Of a stretch of DNA of 63,623 nucleotides, positions 16,565 through 26,402 are shown in pieces. The translations under genes and the position numbers were made by a program. The notes beneath the pieces are model-generated. The model searched no databases. It worked only from the letters and a program-made list of their open reading frames with translations, and was not told where the DNA came from. Position 1 is the stretch's first letter. Each line of letters starts with the position of its first letter. Source of the stretch: Marinobacter sp. (GTDB taxonomy: Bacteria; Pseudomonadota; Gammaproteobacteria; Pseudomonadales; Oleiphilaceae); assembly GCA_022014155.1 (NCBI GenBank), contig JAKLLS010000004.1:1-63623 (forward strand), in the 5' to 3' direction.

Positions 16565-18172
16565 ATGTCCCAATATGAGCATTTGCCCGACCCCCACCAG
16601 GCAGATGACCAGCTTCTTGTGCTGACCGACAGCAAAGGTGAAATCACCTACGCCAGCATGGCATTCTGCCGGTTGAGCGGTTTTTCTGAGGAGGAACTGA
16701 GAACCGGCTCGTTCAGCAGACTCAGACACCCCGGGATGCCCAAGGGGCCATTCAATGATCTCTGGGAAACCGTTGGCCGTGGCGAATCCTGGATGGGCAT
16801 GATCCGCAACCAGAAGGCCGATGGAACTGACTGGTGGCTAGACGCGTTTATCAGTCCCATTACAGACACCGATGGCACCGTACTTGAATACCAGGCGATT
16901 TACCGGCTACCTGATGCCGACACCATTCGGCGTACCGAACAGGTTTACCAGGCCCGCAGCAAAGGCCGACAGCCGTTGCTCCTGAGAATCCCCAGGTTTG
17001 CTCCAGCCACCCTGCAATGGCTGTCTGCCACCCTCTGTCTGGCCCCGTCTCTGACAGCAGGAATGGCTGGCAGGCCAGAACTGTCCGCCACCCTGTTTGT
17101 CCTGGGTAGCGCCGTTTCTTTTGCCGCCCTTTACGTTTTCAATCGTCCCCTGACACGGCTGTTCTATCGTTGTCGCGGCATAGTGAACCACCCGATCAAG
17201 CAACTGGTCTATACCGGCAATGCCGGTGTGGTGGGTCAGATCGAGCTTGCCATGCGGATGATGGAGGTTCGGCTCGAAGTCATGGTGGCCCGGATTCGCG
17301 ACAGTGGCCGCCAGATTGAAGACAATGTGCTTCGGGCCAACGGCTTGTTGCAGGGAAGTACCGATGCATCCGAACAGCAGCAATTGGCTCTGTCTACCGC
17401 GGCCACATCCATTGAGGAATTCACTGCAACCATCCGGGATGTTTCGGAAAATACCCAGCAGGCAGCTGCCCTCAGCACCCGCAACCGGGAATCCGGAGAG
17501 GACAGCGCCCGCTCTGCCGCAGCCGCCCTGGACAGTATTCACACGCTGGCGCATGAACTGGAGGAATCCAGCCGGATTGTGGCCAGGCTTGACCAGAACA
17601 GTCAGTCTATTGGCCGGATTCTGGATGTGATCGTTGCCATTGCGGAACAGACCAATCTGCTCGCCCTCAACGCAGCCATAGAAGCTGCCCGGGCCGGTGA
17701 AAGCGGGCGCGGATTTGCAGTGGTTGCCGACGAGGTCCGCTCCCTTGCCCAGCGAACCCAGGCATCCACAGACGAGATTCAGGAAATGATTACTGCTCTT
17801 CAGGAAGGCTCCCACCAGGTAGTAGAATCCATCGAAAAGGGCAAACAGCAGTCAGCCATCAGTGTTGAGCAGGTATCGGCCAGCGCCGACGCGATCAGGA
17901 ATATCGTGGCAGGCATCACTGAAAGCGACGGTCTCAATCAGCAGATCGCCGCCGCCAGCGAGCAGCAGAGCCAGACTGTATCGCAGCTTAACGAGGAAGT
18001 TCACGGCATCCATCAGCTTGCCATCAAAACAAGTGGGCAGCTTCTGGATACTGTCAAAGCAGGCGAGGCCGTTGGCTACCATTCAGGCCGACAGCAACTG
18101 GTGATAAGACACATCATGCCAGCCTCCGCCAAAGGCGTTCGCAAGGTGCAACAATGGGAAGACAGTCCATGA
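16565..18172 (+). CDS. PAS-domain methyl-accepting chemotaxis protein, Aer-like
   Basis: 535-residue chemoreceptor. The start at 16565 ([12 protein letters not shown]) has GGAGG nine bases upstream; the track start at 16517 lies in the terminator. An N-terminal PAS domain (about 10-120: [19 protein letters not shown], then [16 protein letters not shown]) precedes two close membrane helices (about 155-200). A short HAMP-like segment and the signalling coiled coil follow, with hairpin tip [37 protein letters not shown]. The layout resembles Aer energy-taxis receptors, where PAS binds FAD. There is no room for a promoter between the terminator and this gene other than within the hairpin region, so expression by read-through from the phenol-linked operon is possible. 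Confidence 0.93.
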   Translation: MSQYEHLPDPHQADDQLLVLTDSKGEITYASMAFCRLSGFSEEELRTGSFSRLRHPGMPKGPFNDLWETVGRGESWMGMIRNQKADGTDWWLDAFISPITDTDGTVLEYQAIYRLPDADTIRRTEQVYQARSKGRQPLLLRIPRFAPATLQWLSATLCLAPSLTAGMAGRPELSATLFVLGSAVSFAALYVFNRPLTRLFYRCRGIVNHPIKQLVYTGNAGVVGQIELAMRMMEVRLEVMVARIRDSGRQIEDNVLRANGLLQGSTDASEQQQLALSTAATSIEEFTATIRDVSENTQQAAALSTRNRESGEDSARSAAAALDSIHTLAHELEESSRIVARLDQNSQSIGRILDVIVAIAEQTNLLALNAAIEAARAGESGRGFAVVADEVRSLAQRTQASTDEIQEMITALQEGSHQVVESIEKGKQQSAISVEQVSASADAIRNIVAGITESDGLNQQIAAASEQQSQTVSQLNEEVHGIHQLAIKTSGQLLDTVKAGEAVGYHSGRQQLVIRHIMPASAKGVRKVQQWEDSP

Positions 18173-18753
18173 CCGAGCATACACACGCCGAAACCACCTC
18201 GCCCCTGACCGTGGTGGTTTCCCGAAGGGTTAAAAAGGGTCAGGAGGCCGAGTTCGAGAAGCTGAGCAGCCAGATGACCGAAAGGGCATCCGCTTTCCCG
18301 GGTTACCTGGGCGCCGCCATGTTTCGCCCCTCGTCCGCAGACGACCCGGAATACCGCATTGTCTTCAAGTTCCGCGACCGGGACACCCTGACTGCCTGGG
18401 AAGAGTCCGCGGAAAGGGCGGAACTGCTGGAGCAGATTGAAAGCCTGCTGGTTCAGCCCAGCGAGCGGGAAGTCACCTCGGGCATTGTGACCTGGTTTAC
18501 CCTGCCCGGCCAGAACCCGGTAACGCCTCCCCCAAAATGGAAGATGACCATCGTCAGCTGGCTGGCGCTCTATCCGGCGGTCACCTTGGTGTTCGTGCTG
18601 TTCGGAGACTTGCTGGCCAGTGTACCCCTGCTGCTCAGGACACTGATCGTCACCGTTGTGGTCATGCTGTTGATGACCTATGTGCTGATGCCGCGAATGA
18701 CCCGCTGGTTCTCGTTCTGGCTGTTCCCCAAAAACAAGGGGCAAAGCCGCTGA
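18169..18753 (+). CDS. membrane-anchored antibiotic biosynthesis monooxygenase (ABM) domain protein
   Basis: 194 residues from the ATG at 18169, which overlaps the chemoreceptor stop as ATGA; an in-frame ATG at 18154 is less likely. The N-terminal half is a ferredoxin-like ABM domain ([19 protein letters not shown] ... [19 protein letters not shown]). The C-terminal half has two membrane helices (about 128-150 and 155-178) and a basic end. Similar two-part proteins occur widely as uncharacterised ABM proteins. Translational coupling ties it to the chemoreceptor, but no functional link is known to me. Confidence 0.85.
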   Translation: MTEHTHAETTSPLTVVVSRRVKKGQEAEFEKLSSQMTERASAFPGYLGAAMFRPSSADDPEYRIVFKFRDRDTLTAWEESAERAELLEQIESLLVQPSEREVTSGIVTWFTLPGQNPVTPPPKWKMTIVSWLALYPAVTLVFVLFGDLLASVPLLLRTLIVTVVVMLLMTYVLMPRMTRWFSFWLFPKNKGQSR

Positions 18754-18763
18754 CCAGGCAGTT

Positions 18764-20854
18764 CTAGAGATGGCGCATCAGGGCGCGGATTTGACGGTTG
18801 TCGGGAAACCGCTTCAGCAGTGATTCGGTAATCTCCCTTGCCTTTTCCCTCTCCCCCAACTGGTACAGGGCGACTGCGTAACGATACCCGAACAGCCACT
18901 GGCCGGGTTCAAGCCGTGCGGCCTGTTCCAGGTTCTCCAGGGCGGTGGCATAGTCTTCCAGCTTGAGATTGATCAGCCCCCGGAGATGAATCAGCCTGGC
19001 GTCATCCGCCGATGCCGTCAGTGTTCGGTCAATAACGCGAATGGCTTCGCGATTCCGGCCTCCCGAACGGAGGATCTCTGTCAACTGGATGGCCGCCGGC
19101 ACATAACCACGATCTTTTCCCAGCGCAACGTTCAGTTCCTTCTCAGCCTTGTAGACCATGTCATTTGCCAGAAGGTACCGGGCCTTCAGAACCCGCCCGG
19201 ACGGCAGGTCCGACTGAAGTTCCAGAAAGTGTTCATACTCGTCACGAGTGTTCTTCCAGGCGTCGGAGTCGAGCTTTACGCCCAGCCTTACCAATGTCTC
19301 GAATGCGGCGATGCGTACGGCAAGTTTCGGATCAACAAGCCCCGGCTCCGCCAGCTTGCGAATCGAATCCGGGGCGCCGTGCCGCAACACCCGGTAGCCG
19401 CTTTCGCGGATCACTGCGTGCTCGCTGTGCAGCAACTGTTCCACGACCGGTAACCTGCTTCCAGCCAGTGCCTCGCCCCGTTGTTCCAGCAGCGTTGCAC
19501 GACGAAGTGCTGGCTGACCACTGTCTGTCAGGTAATTCGCCGCCTCTGCCAAACCCCGCTGCTGCACATGGTGCCAGGTATCGGCCTTATAGAGCCCCGG
19601 AGCCCAGTCTTCAACCGTTTCGGCAGACCAGTCACGATCACTGTCAGTGTGGCAACCGAGGCACACATCCGGGCTGCCACTGTCTTTCGCGACATCCGGC
19701 CGGGGCACCATGAAACTGTGCTCGCGGCGATCGTCGATCTTCATGAAGGTGCTTTCCGGCATGTGACAGTTGACGCAGTCAGCCCCTTCACTACCGTCCG
19801 GGTGGTGATGGTGCTCCGGCGTATCGAAATCGCCGGCGTTGTGGCACTGGGCACAGACGGCATTGCCTTCGGCCTTGAGCTTGCCGCTATGGGGATTGTG
19901 GCAGTCGCTGCACACCACGCCGGCCTGGAACATTCTACTCTGCTCGAAAGACCCGAGCACGAACACTTCTTCCCGTACCCGACCATCGGAGTAGTACAGT
20001 GGCTGTTCAAGCCGGCTCAGGCTGAACTGGTCATGAACCTGGCCGCCCTTGTTGTCCGCCAGGCTGGTCCGTAACGAATGGCAGCGCCCACAGGTGGGCA
20101 CTTGGGCATCACTGGAAGCGGGCCCCTGGTGCACTGGTGGGCGCTCCCCTTCGCTGACCAGCCAGGCACCCATAGCTGCCAGATCAACGCCGGCGCCATA
20201 GGAGTTTCCCTGCTTTCTGGCCTCAGCGTGTTCCTGTGCCGTTTCATGGCAGGCACTACAGCTTACGGCAACATGATCCCAGGTGGTGTCATAGGTATCG
20301 CTTTCGGCATCGTAGTTGCGCTCCAGCCCGGTAGAGTGACAATCCGCGCACTGGTTGTTCCAGTTCTGGTAGATGCCGGTCCAGTGCATGGCGTCTCCCG
20401 GGTGACTCTCCCCCGGTTGATCCAGCCGGAACCAACGCTGTCCGCCTTCGGAGGCCTCCCGGGAATCCCAGGCAATATTGAACGCCTGGAGCCTGCCATC
20501 GCCGGTATCAATGAGGTACTGCTGCAGCGGATAGACGCCAAAGGTGTATCGCACTGTCCATTCCTGTGTTTTCCCGGCCTCAGTGGTGCGGATCACGTAA
20601 GTATCGCCATCGCGCATGAACCTGACTTGCACCTGGTCATCGCTGTAGGTGGCACCGGAAAAGTCACCGGATACAGCGTCCGGGCTGGCAGGGGCCATCG
20701 CCGCCGCGTGTTGCGACTTGCTCCATTGTTCAACTTCATCGGCATGACAACCGGCGCAATCTGCCGGCTCCGCCACTACAACAGCGCCCGTCAGTGCCAG
20801 AATAAAGAATACCAACAAGCTCCGGACCGGGTTGATCATATCGTTCAATCTCAT
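18764..20854 (-). CDS. multiheme c-type cytochrome with TPR domain
   Basis: Exported 696-residue protein. The signal peptide ends at about AVVVAEPADC. Eight CxxCH heme motifs are visible in order: CAGCH, CADCH, CSACH, CGRCH, CSDCH, CAQCH, CVNCH and CLGCH, all within the first 400 residues. The spacing and the SDCHNPHSGKL stretch resemble the cytochrome c-554/doubled-CxxCH group. The C-terminal third has HEAT-like and TPR repeats (for example AIRVIDRTLTASADDARLIH and ALENLEQAARLEPGQWLFGY). A periplasmic redox protein with a protein-binding tail is implied; the electron donor is unknown. It is convergent with the ABM gene (10-base gap) and divergent from the AraC gene. Confidence 0.9.
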   Translation of the reverse strand: MRLNDMINPVRSLLVFFILALTGAVVVAEPADCAGCHADEVEQWSKSQHAAAMAPASPDAVSGDFSGATYSDDQVQVRFMRDGDTYVIRTTEAGKTQEWTVRYTFGVYPLQQYLIDTGDGRLQAFNIAWDSREASEGGQRWFRLDQPGESHPGDAMHWTGIYQNWNNQCADCHSTGLERNYDAESDTYDTTWDHVAVSCSACHETAQEHAEARKQGNSYGAGVDLAAMGAWLVSEGERPPVHQGPASSDAQVPTCGRCHSLRTSLADNKGGQVHDQFSLSRLEQPLYYSDGRVREEVFVLGSFEQSRMFQAGVVCSDCHNPHSGKLKAEGNAVCAQCHNAGDFDTPEHHHHPDGSEGADCVNCHMPESTFMKIDDRREHSFMVPRPDVAKDSGSPDVCLGCHTDSDRDWSAETVEDWAPGLYKADTWHHVQQRGLAEAANYLTDSGQPALRRATLLEQRGEALAGSRLPVVEQLLHSEHAVIRESGYRVLRHGAPDSIRKLAEPGLVDPKLAVRIAAFETLVRLGVKLDSDAWKNTRDEYEHFLELQSDLPSGRVLKARYLLANDMVYKAEKELNVALGKDRGYVPAAIQLTEILRSGGRNREAIRVIDRTLTASADDARLIHLRGLINLKLEDYATALENLEQAARLEPGQWLFGYRYAVALYQLGEREKAREITESLLKRFPDNRQIRALMRHL

Positions 20855-21012
20855 GTCGTGAACGCCAAATTTTTACCAGATGCTTAACCAATCATCGATT
20901 CGGTTACCGCCTGGAATACCTCAGTGGCTTTCATTGCCTTTGCCCTGCAAGGCCTAGCTCCGAACTCCGCAACGGCTGGCCTGTCACTTGCTTGTAATAC
21001 TCAACTAACTGG

Positions 21013-22047
21013 ATGAAAATTCCTGAACAGCGCATACAAAAACAACGATATTGCCCTATGAAGAAAGACAACGTTCCTTTTTTCCACAACATCGGCGTTC
21101 AATCTTCCGATTTCGAGGAAGCCCGTTGCTTTATCAACTCCCGCATTGATGACCGGGAGGTGTCACCGCTTTCCGCCAGCGGAAGTGCCGAGAACCTGTT
21201 GACCTGGCAACCTCTGGGCGGTACCACCCTGTTTGGTGCCCAATGGTCGGAGAAAGTCCATATCCAGTCGGACACACAGTCGACCTTCCATGCGGTGCTG
21301 GTACTATCCGGCAGCATTCGTTGCAACACCCTTAACCAGGATATTACCGCCAACAGCCTGCTTCTGATCGCGCCGGGCAAGCTGGCTGACCTGGTCTGGG
21401 AAAAATCCACCAAAGCAGTAGTCATAAGCCTCTCCAGGCAATCGTTGATTGATCACCTGGGCGTTCCAGGCCTCGAACTCCTGCGTGACACCACGACCCT
21501 TGTGCCAGACAACCATCAGGATGCCCAACTGGTGAAAAATGGCATCGAATGCTTGGCGCAGCAACATCAGATTTGCCGGGGTAACATTGACATTTCGATT
21601 CAAAAACAATGGGAAAACCTTTTACTGGCTCAGCTCTCGAACCAGCTTCACCGGCCCGGGATGGAGAACCCCACCATTCTGCCGGGCCGTATCCGGCTTG
21701 CAACGGATTGGATATTGGCTCATATCAAAGAGCCCATGTCAGTGTGTGATCTGCTTCGTATTACCGGTGCCAGCAGACGTTCGCTGGAATCCGGATTCCG
21801 CACCTACCTGAACACCACCCCGGCAAAGTTCATTCTTTGTCACAAGCTCAAAGGGGTACGGGAAATACTGAGGTCTAACCCGGACATCAGCATCGGTGAT
21901 GCTGCTTTCTCCTACAGCTTCAATCACCTGAGCCACTTTACGCGCCAATACCAGGAAGCTTTTGGCGAGCTGCCGTCGGAAACCTTGCGGCAGTACCGGG
22001 AAGTTACCTGCATTCTGCCCAAAAAGGCCCGGCGTCGGGCGGTATAG
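21013..22047 (+). CDS. AraC family transcriptional regulator
   Basis: 344 residues if the first ATG is used; an alternative ATG at 21058 (MKKDNVPFFHNIGVQ) would give 329, and neither has a clear ribosome-binding site. The N-terminal half looks like the AraC-binding-like (cupin-related) sensor domain. The C-terminal hundred residues hold two helix-turn-helix units: MSVCDLLRITGASRRSLESGF and ISIGDAAFSYSFNHLSHFTRQYQEAFG. Targets are not known; the flanking cytochrome gene (divergent, 158-base gap) and the sulfatase-porin operon (convergent) are candidates. Confidence 0.9.
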   Translation: MKIPEQRIQKQRYCPMKKDNVPFFHNIGVQSSDFEEARCFINSRIDDREVSPLSASGSAENLLTWQPLGGTTLFGAQWSEKVHIQSDTQSTFHAVLVLSGSIRCNTLNQDITANSLLLIAPGKLADLVWEKSTKAVVISLSRQSLIDHLGVPGLELLRDTTTLVPDNHQDAQLVKNGIECLAQQHQICRGNIDISIQKQWENLLLAQLSNQLHRPGMENPTILPGRIRLATDWILAHIKEPMSVCDLLRITGASRRSLESGFRTYLNTTPAKFILCHKLKGVREILRSNPDISIGDAAFSYSFNHLSHFTRQYQEAFGELPSETLRQYREVTCILPKKARRRAV

Positions 22048-22079
22048 TCCGCCACCGGCCGGGCAAGGCGCTTTCATAT

Positions 22080-23078
22080 TCAGAAGGTCAGATTAAAGCC
22101 CATCGCGTAGTTGCTCGGCAGGACGTCGTACTGACCGGTCTCGGCCCAGACCTTGACCTGTGGCGCAACCCGCTGTTCCACTTTGAGGGTGTAGACACTT
22201 TCATCTGCAGCCTCGTAGTCGTGGTTCTTTTCCTTGTAACCGATAGCCACTCCGGCACCACTGTCTGCCACGTAGTTGGCGGAGACGCCATAGGAGTCAA
22301 AGTCTGCCTTACCATCAGGAGCCAGGGGGTAGGGAGAGTTGCGGTTGTTTTCCCATACCGCACCCAGGGTCAGCCCGCCCAGGCTATAGCTGGCTCCAGC
22401 CGCAGATATCTGGTAATCGTCCGTGGCGAACGGGGGGAGTTGCTCCTGCATCAGCAACGTTGTTCCAATTGCAAAATTCAGGTTGTCGCCCTTGTGAACC
22501 AGGCGAATGGCCCTGCCGTCCACATCCTGGTCGTTGCTGTCATTCAGCGTGATGGCAGCTGCGACCAGTTTCGTTTTCATGAACCAGGGTGTGTGGTAGG
22601 CGAAGGTGCCAGAGGTTCTGTCCGGCTGGGCGAATATGCCATCGGGGTGAAGATCCGCGTGGGGTTCATTGTATTCGTAATGGTTAATAGGCCCATAGAT
22701 GTCTACCCATTGCCCGCTCGTACCACGCGGTGCCACTACGAACATGCCGTACTGTGTCGGCAGCCAGAACTTGGCTTCCTTGACGTGCACATCGGCTTCA
22801 CCATCACGACCGGTTGCGGGATCATCGGAACTGTTGGCGGCGCCCGCCAGATCCACTTCAACGGCATAGTTCAGGTTCAACCCTTCATCGAGGATCACCT
22901 TGCCCCGCAACCCCAACTCGAGCTCAAAAGCCTCGGCCTCGGCATCCGCGCTTTCGATCTTCAGGGCGCCTGCACTCAGGTCACCGTATGCCTCCGGCTT
23001 CTCAAGTTCCACCGCCAGGGCGGGTGTCGCGACTGCTGCGGAAACCGCAGCAGTCAGAATGGTTTTACGCAACGTCAT
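22080..23078 (-). CDS. outer-membrane porin
   Basis: 332 residues from ATG at 23078 (MTLRKTILTAAVSAAVATPALA), which has AGGAG seven bases upstream; the track start at 23123 lacks one. A clear signal peptide is followed by alternating beta-strands and a terminal Phe (MGFNLTF), the usual signature of trimeric gram-negative porins. The loop-3-like region GTSGQWVDIYGPINHYEYN is visible. It starts 34 bases after the sulfatase stop, so the two probably form one operon and the porin may admit the sulfated substrate. Confidence 0.87.
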   Translation of the reverse strand: MTLRKTILTAAVSAAVATPALAVELEKPEAYGDLSAGALKIESADAEAEAFELELGLRGKVILDEGLNLNYAVEVDLAGAANSSDDPATGRDGEADVHVKEAKFWLPTQYGMFVVAPRGTSGQWVDIYGPINHYEYNEPHADLHPDGIFAQPDRTSGTFAYHTPWFMKTKLVAAAITLNDSNDQDVDGRAIRLVHKGDNLNFAIGTTLLMQEQLPPFATDDYQISAAGASYSLGGLTLGAVWENNRNSPYPLAPDGKADFDSYGVSANYVADSGAGVAIGYKEKNHDYEAADESVYTLKVEQRVAPQVKVWAETGQYDVLPSNYAMGFNLTF

Positions 23079-23112
23079 ACTATTTCTCCTGCCTGTGATT
23101 GTGAGGGCGCGC

Positions 23113-24798
23113 TTATTCAACACACTTGCCGTACAGGCAGGTAGTGAAGCTGTAACCCACTTTCCTCATGTCCGCAGGATCGGCGGGAATCACGCCGTTG
23201 CGACGAATGTATTCATCCCACTCCACAAGCATTTCCTTGAGTTTTTCCGGCTGTTTGGCCGCCAGGTCGGTTGTTTCGGCAGGATCTTCTGCCAGGTTGA
23301 ATAATTGCCACTCACCCGGCCCGTATGGCTCTTCCAGCAAACGGATTTTCCAGTCGCCCTTGCGCACGGCGGCACGGCCCAACAACTCCCAACCAACAAC
23401 GCGGTTTTTCTCGGCTTTACCATTCAGGCCCGGGAGCATGGAAACGCCCTGGATATCGAAGATTTCACGTCCGTTGTAGGTACTTGTGGGCGATTCAATA
23501 CCCGCCAGCTCCAGGAAGGTGGGCATGACATCCATCACGTGGAAGAACTCGTGGTTGATTTCACCACCGGATTCACCCGGCAGGCTGAGAATGGCAGGAA
23601 CCAGCAGGCCGCCCTGGGACGGGTAAGCCTTCCACATGGGGTACGGCGCCGCACTCACCTGCCCCCACTGGGCGCCATACCAGATATAGGAGTCCGGACG
23701 GCCGATATTCTCGTAGCTGTTGTCGTACTCGGAGGCAATCCATTCCTCATTCCTTGGCAGTACTTCCGGGCTGTTGCCGTCGGCACCGTTATCGGATATG
23801 AACAGCACCACGGTGTTGTCCAGTTCACCGGATTTCTCCAGGTGACTCATCACACGACCGATGTTGTGGTCCATGTTGTCCACCATGGCCGCGTACACTT
23901 CCATCTTGCGGGCTTCGATCTTGCGCTGTTCGTCGGTCAGCTCGTCCCAGGTGGGCAGCTCATCGAACGGAACATTGGCTGCAAGCTCATGCCCGACCAG
24001 GCCCATTTCCTTCATCCTGCCCAGCCGCTGCTGGCGAATGGCCTCGTAGCCCTCGTCATACCGGCCTTCGTATTTGTTGATGTAGGATTCTGGAGCCTGT
24101 AGCGGCCAGTGCGGTGCGGTAAAAGCAAGAAAGGTAAAGAACGGCTTGTCTTCAGCTGCGTCGATATATTCGATGACCTTGTCTGCATAGAAGTCAGAAG
24201 AGAAGAAATCCTCGGGTACTTCAACCTGCTTGCCATCTTCAAGATAGATAGCCTTCGGATCGACACCGATAATGGCCCTGCCATCATCAAAATGGCTGGC
24301 ACCGCCCTGCACGAGAACGTAAGAATGGTCGAAGCCACGGGCAGCAGGGCTCAGCTCTTCGGTCCGGCCGAGGTGCCATTTGCCCGCCATGGAGGTGCTG
24401 TAACCGTTGTCACGGAGCACTTCCGGAAGCGTGGCAACAAGATCGTTCAGGTAGCCCTCGTAACCGGGCTTGCCTTTCTGCTCCGCAGTGAGCAATTCCG
24501 CCATGTTGCCGATACCGGCCTGATGGCTGTCAGCACCAGACAGCAGCATGGAGCGGGTTGGTGAACAGGTAGGTGCGGTGTGAAAATTAGTCATGCGGAT
24601 ACCTTCATCCGCCAGCGCATCCAGGCTTGGGGTTTCTATTTCCCCGCCGTAGGTGCCGATGTCCGAGTAGCCCAGATCATCGGCCACAATCAGAAGGAAG
24701 TTGGGTTTGTCGGCATTATCGGCGGAAGCCGTCATAGAGGCTGCCATCAGCCCCAGAGCCAAACCCAACCGACGAAGCAGTGCATTGTTGTTGTACAT
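23113..24798 (-). CDS. periplasmic arylsulfatase-type sulfatase
   Basis: 561-residue type I sulfatase with a signal peptide ending near MTASADNADK. Metal-binding Asp pair is in LLIVADDLGYSDIGTYGG. The formylglycine site is PTCSPTRSMLLSG (C-x-P-x-R), so activity needs conversion of this Cys by a formylglycine-generating enzyme, which is not in the window. Further family marks are SMAGKWHLG and FISDNGADGNS. Substrate cannot be told from sequence; it would release sulfate from an organic sulfate ester in the periplasm. Upstream gene of the porin pair. Confidence 0.93.
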   Translation of the reverse strand: MYNNNALLRRLGLALGLMAASMTASADNADKPNFLLIVADDLGYSDIGTYGGEIETPSLDALADEGIRMTNFHTAPTCSPTRSMLLSGADSHQAGIGNMAELLTAEQKGKPGYEGYLNDLVATLPEVLRDNGYSTSMAGKWHLGRTEELSPAARGFDHSYVLVQGGASHFDDGRAIIGVDPKAIYLEDGKQVEVPEDFFSSDFYADKVIEYIDAAEDKPFFTFLAFTAPHWPLQAPESYINKYEGRYDEGYEAIRQQRLGRMKEMGLVGHELAANVPFDELPTWDELTDEQRKIEARKMEVYAAMVDNMDHNIGRVMSHLEKSGELDNTVVLFISDNGADGNSPEVLPRNEEWIASEYDNSYENIGRPDSYIWYGAQWGQVSAAPYPMWKAYPSQGGLLVPAILSLPGESGGEINHEFFHVMDVMPTFLELAGIESPTSTYNGREIFDIQGVSMLPGLNGKAEKNRVVGWELLGRAAVRKGDWKIRLLEEPYGPGEWQLFNLAEDPAETTDLAAKQPEKLKEMLVEWDEYIRRNGVIPADPADMRKVGYSFTTCLYGKCVE

Positions 24799-25068
24799 AC
24801 TGTGCCCTCAGTCAGTTTTTTGTTGTGCCACCGGTGTGTGGTCAACATTATTCTGCTGAGGGATTTGGTGTAGGGGTTATCCCGTATGCGCACTGATTGT
24901 AAGAATTGCGCAACAAAGTGAGGTCTCAGGGGCAAATTAACCAGTCGCGCCTGGACTAAAACCCCTGGGCGAATGTTTTGGTTTCAAGGAGGGCGTCAAT
25001 ACCATTGAGCAGCCGTTCACCCACGCCATGCCCGGGATTTTTCTTTGAATGGCATCTGTACAATCAAG
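24799..25068. other. non-coding gap between sulfatase and DcaP-like porin
   Basis: The gap must hold the sulfatase promoter (minus strand). I see no convincing -35/-10 pair or sigma-54 element, only an AT-rich patch around 24847-24860. The short plus-strand reading frame 25045-25566 mostly runs antisense to the porin and is not coding. Confidence 0.4.
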
Positions 25069-25093
25069 AAGGCCGCACGATTCGTGCGGCCTT
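25069..25093 (-). terminator. terminator hairpin after the DcaP-like porin gene
   Basis: Perfect 12-bp inverted repeat AAGGCCGCACGA-T-TCGTGCGGCCTT, 27 bases beyond the porin stop on the minus strand. The downstream tract (CTTGATTGTAC) is only moderately T-rich. Confidence 0.75.
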
Positions 25094-25119
25094 CCTTCTA
25101 TAGCGGAACTGCAACAGGA

Positions 25120-26256
25120 TCAGAAGGCGTACTGCGCCATACCCTGCAGACGGAGGGCATTACCACTATCGCCGCTCCAGATTTCCCGCTCGTGGTAAGC
25201 CGCTTCCACGCCGAAGGTAATCTTATTCACCGGCGACCAGATGTAGTTCAGGTGGGTGGAGCGAAACTCTTCGTTGGCGTTTGTGGCGCCAGCCAGTCCA
25301 TCTTCCACCGCATCATCCCAATCCGCCTTGGCGATGGCTGTACCCAGAGTGATGGCTCCCGGACCCACTTTCAATGTAGCCGCCAGAGTGCCGCCAGTAG
25401 CTTCAATAGTTTCGACATCGCCACCGGCAGTCACGTAGGCCGGGGCACCCGGGTTCTGGTTCAGATACCCACCGACACCATCACCGTGAACGACACTGGC
25501 ACGCAGGGTCAGGGCGCTGGTTACCTCTTGGGCAATGCCGAAAGATACCCCCCAACCGAAAGCTGAATCATCTTCAGAGCCATCGTCAACCGCCAACTGT
25601 CGCATCACAGCAGAGGCATGGTAACTGGTGGCACCACGAGTTGCGTAACGAACGGTGAAGTCAGGCAGGCCGTTCTTTGCGTTTGCCGCGTTAACACCAA
25701 CTTCTTCCACAACCTGGCCACCAAGCTTGCCGGATTCCTCCAGCGCTACCGACAGGTTGCCAGTGGTATAACGCAGCTGCGCCTGACGGGTATTGGAAGT
25801 ACCCACCGGCACCCGGAAATCAACCGTTCGGTAAATGCCGGTAAAGCCCGGGAAGTTGGTCCAGGTCTGGCCAGCCAGAATACCCTTCCACTTACCGTAA
25901 GCGTGACGCAGGCGTAGGTTACCTGTGCCAAAAAAATCACCTTCAATGACGGTCTTCAGCTTACTGCCATCGGCCAATTCGGTAACTGTGGACAGGCCAA
26001 GACGAGACTCATAAGCGTCTGCCTGAAAATGCCCTTCTGAGGAACTGTCGCTATCAAGCGCAATATTGCCCGGCGATAACAACGGCCCCAGGTTTGCGTC
26101 TTTGTCATAAATCATGTTGAGCTCAGCATAGCCATAAAGGCTCGCAGTGGTGCCGGCAACATTCAGATCAACTGCGGCAGCACTGACACTCACAGCCATC
26201 AAGGACAAGCCAGCAGTACAGCCAACAAGAGCACGGGATTGAGAGATAGATTTCAT
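25120..26256 (-). CDS. DcaP-like outer-membrane porin
   Basis: 378 residues from ATG at 26256 (MKSISQSRALVGCTAG), with GGTGA just before; the longer track start adds a non-signal N-terminus. Signal peptide ends near VSVSAAAVDLN. Family marks are the early SLYGYAELNMIYDKD and KLKTVIEGDFFGTGNLRLRH, then GKWKGILAGQTWTNFPGF, which match DcaP-type porins that admit dicarboxylic and aromatic acids in Acinetobacter. C-terminal LQGMAQYAF is typical of a barrel. It lies just downstream of the TRAP operon, so the pair could serve outer- and inner-membrane uptake of the same acid. Confidence 0.85.
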   Translation of the reverse strand: MKSISQSRALVGCTAGLSLMAVSVSAAAVDLNVAGTTASLYGYAELNMIYDKDANLGPLLSPGNIALDSDSSSEGHFQADAYESRLGLSTVTELADGSKLKTVIEGDFFGTGNLRLRHAYGKWKGILAGQTWTNFPGFTGIYRTVDFRVPVGTSNTRQAQLRYTTGNLSVALEESGKLGGQVVEEVGVNAANAKNGLPDFTVRYATRGATSYHASAVMRQLAVDDGSEDDSAFGWGVSFGIAQEVTSALTLRASVVHGDGVGGYLNQNPGAPAYVTAGGDVETIEATGGTLAATLKVGPGAITLGTAIAKADWDDAVEDGLAGATNANEEFRSTHLNYIWSPVNKITFGVEAAYHEREIWSGDSGNALRLQGMAQYAF

Positions 26257-26379
26257 AAAGTCACCATCAGTTTTATTTATTGGGAGTATCAAGTTGATTT
26301 GTTTTTATAATTCTATTGGCAAGACGATATCCTGGAGAGTCCCCTCCTGGTTTTGTTGAAATTGGTTTGGGTGGAGAAA

Positions 26380-26396
26380 GGGCGGCAAAGCCACCC
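26380..26396 (-). terminator. weak terminator-like hairpin after the TRAP operon
   Basis: On the minus strand GGGTGGC-TTT-GCCGCCC (one G-T pair) followed by TTTCTCC, six bases past the dctM stop. Short stem and weak T-run; may act as a partial terminator before the porin gene. Confidence 0.45.
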
Positions 26397-26402
26397 GGGT
26401 GG

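Noticed and set aside
26391-26402. CCACCCGGGTGG palindrome after the dctM stop
   Set aside because: No loop for a hairpin by itself and no operator family I can match; probably part of the weak terminator.
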